Shown here: positions 58,761 to 60,000 of the stretch, one piece after another | Position numbering within the stretch: position 1 is the first letter of the stretch | Layout of the letters: every line of letters starts with the position of its first letter | From: Cryptomeria japonica | Taxonomy: Eukaryota > Streptophyta > Pinopsida > Cupressales > Cupressaceae | Length of the DNA stretch: 60,000 bases | Assembly (NCBI RefSeq): GCF_030272615.1 | Contig: NC_081409.1 | Location: 649,732,468-649,792,467 of the forward strand | Direction of reading: 5' to 3' | Position numbers and translations under genes: made by a program | Notes under the pieces: generated by a model | Told to the model about the DNA's origin: nothing | The model's database searches: none | What the model saw: only the letters and a program-made list of their open reading frames with translations

Positions 58761-59934
58761 AATGGTGAAAATATTAGAGTTTCCACTATAAAGGGATAAA
58801 AAATGCTAATTTTTGCTCGAGATGACCATTACATTCAAAAGAGGGATGAAATCTAATAGATTTAGTCACAAATCAGTAATTATAAGGACTGAATACTAAT
58901 TGGATTCAAAGTGGCGAATTTTTTTGCCCTCTTTTGTGAGTTGAATTTTTGAAATTAGGGTAAAGTGCTAAAAATGAAGATAGAAATGCAAAAATAGTGA
59001 GCTACAGTTGTTGGACCAACACACACCTGGATCTGAGGATTATAAGCAGTTTCAGATCTAATCCCCCAAAAAGCTGCAAAAACATCAGAACCAGAATGCT
59101 CATTGCTCTAGTCCTCCTAACTTTTTGCATACTAAAAGGGGTTTGTCTATCTTTTCTAATAATTTTGATTTCGAAGATCACAACTTCATACCTATTTCTT
59201 GCACATAGAAATAAAGGGAACTAGGTTGGGATTAGGGGCTTGCCTAGGTCAAGCCCTAGTTTAGGAATTAACCTTGATTGAAATATTGCCAGTAATAAAA
59301 TAAATAATGGAAGGACATACATCAGATCTGAAATGACTGATAATGATGCTCTTCTTCTTGAATATAATCACATATGTTGTAAGAATGGCATGCACATGAC
59401 AAAACTCTAATCACACATAGTCTTGCATATGAAAGATGTAATGTTACTTCACAATTGATGAATGAAGAATGCAACAGCCTTGAAGACCTCTAGAGATTCT
59501 TAATGATGAATGGTCCAATGCTTTAACACTTGATGATTATAATTTCATTCTTCCATCCTTGTATCTCTAAATGAGAGGGGAACGCCTCTTTATATACTTT
59601 CATAAAAAAAAACATGCTAATTTTCGACATAAGACATCACAGAGAGATATTTCTCGGTCAACTTTGATAATGAAAGAGGGGTTGAAAATGGGGCCCAAAT
59701 AAGGAGGACCAAAGTGTGGCTCCCTGGTCCTAATGAGGACCAAAGCACCATACAGTGGTCCTACCCTATTTTAGGACCAAACTATGGGACCATAAATTGC
59801 TTGAAATGAAAATAAGGTCATTTTTGCATGATGCAAGCATATTCGGGTCTTAATTAAGAAATGGGAGATGAACACTAAGGTTGGGGCCCAAAATGTAGAC
59901 TGAATTGTCAGGGAGTACAATTCAGGACACTACA
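58761..59934 (-). repeat. 3' LTR of another gypsy element (left edge not placed)
   Basis: Right edge TG...: minus-strand TGTAGTGTCCTGAATTG starts at 59934, directly after a polypurine tract (59935-59950). A minus-strand TATATAAAG box is at about 59590. The element interior must lie beyond position 60000. Where the LTR ends on the left is not visible; the region from 58761 to about 59000 may be other DNA. Confidence 0.5.
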
Positions 59935-59950
59935 TTTAGCCCCCACTTTA
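59935..59950 (-). other. polypurine tract of the gypsy element beyond the window
   Basis: Minus-strand AAAGTGGGGGCTAAA immediately before the LTR start TGTAGTGTCC. Confidence 0.65.
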
Positions 59951-60000
59951 GCGAGAGTATAAGCTTTTTCAAATACTCACAATAAAGTAGACAAAAGGGA

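Overview
This window looks like intergenic DNA from a large, repeat-filled plant nuclear genome, and a gymnosperm/conifer-like genome fits best. The reasons are strong A+T richness, no intact cellular gene, no rRNA or tRNA gene, and old, heavily mutated plant retrotransposons end to end. These include Ty1/copia elements with initiator-Met-tRNA primer sites, Ty3/gypsy elements, an L1-type LINE with a plant-type ORF1, and a plant mobile domain gene. The species assignment is inference only. Every recognised coding region carries stops, frameshifts or truncations, so the 'genes' here are fossils.

Layout. 1-4331: unassigned DNA with one weak degraded ORF. 4332-11618: complete copia element on the minus strand with two LTRs and a TTTTT target duplication. 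11619-13254: unassigned A+T-rich DNA. 13255-18269: cluster of a small non-coding LTR family (LTR about 335 bp), in both orientations. It includes a 2.8-kb coding-less internal copy that looks circularly permuted and a tandem LTR array. 18270-20793: degenerate repeats and a 397-bp direct duplication. 20794-24631: 5' part of an L1-like LINE, cut off inside the reverse transcriptase. 24632-29716: copia element on the minus strand lacking its 3' end. 29717-31180: four tandem copies of a 359-bp repeat, which the copia element had entered. 31440-34615: degraded transposase-like gene of an unusual family (DFAENY / WSDN / GHGKG motifs). 34811-37640: motif clusters, (CT)n/(GA)n tracts and a 780-bp field of inverted 20-mers.

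38746-41584: pieces of a second, different LINE. 41585-50588: two copia copies joined head to tail through one shared LTR (LTR, full interior, LTR, partial interior). 51240-54545: Ty3/gypsy remnant on the plus strand, cleanly interrupted by a 993-bp non-autonomous DNA transposon with perfect 12-bp inverted ends and an ATGA target duplication. 54547-58760: probable Tat-like gypsy remnant on the minus strand. It has an LTR with four consecutive palindromes, a plant-mobile-domain gene with its own TATA box on the opposite strand, and a protease fragment. 58761-60000: another gypsy 3' LTR whose interior lies beyond the window.

The parts do not form a working pathway. The window records nested insertion, recombination between LTRs, deletion and cytosine-deamination decay. 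The best candidates for something little described are the transposase-like gene at 31.8-34.6 kb, the 993-bp element at 52.9-53.9 kb, the inverted-repeat field at 35.7-36.4 kb, and the apparently circularly permuted element at 13.9-16.7 kb.
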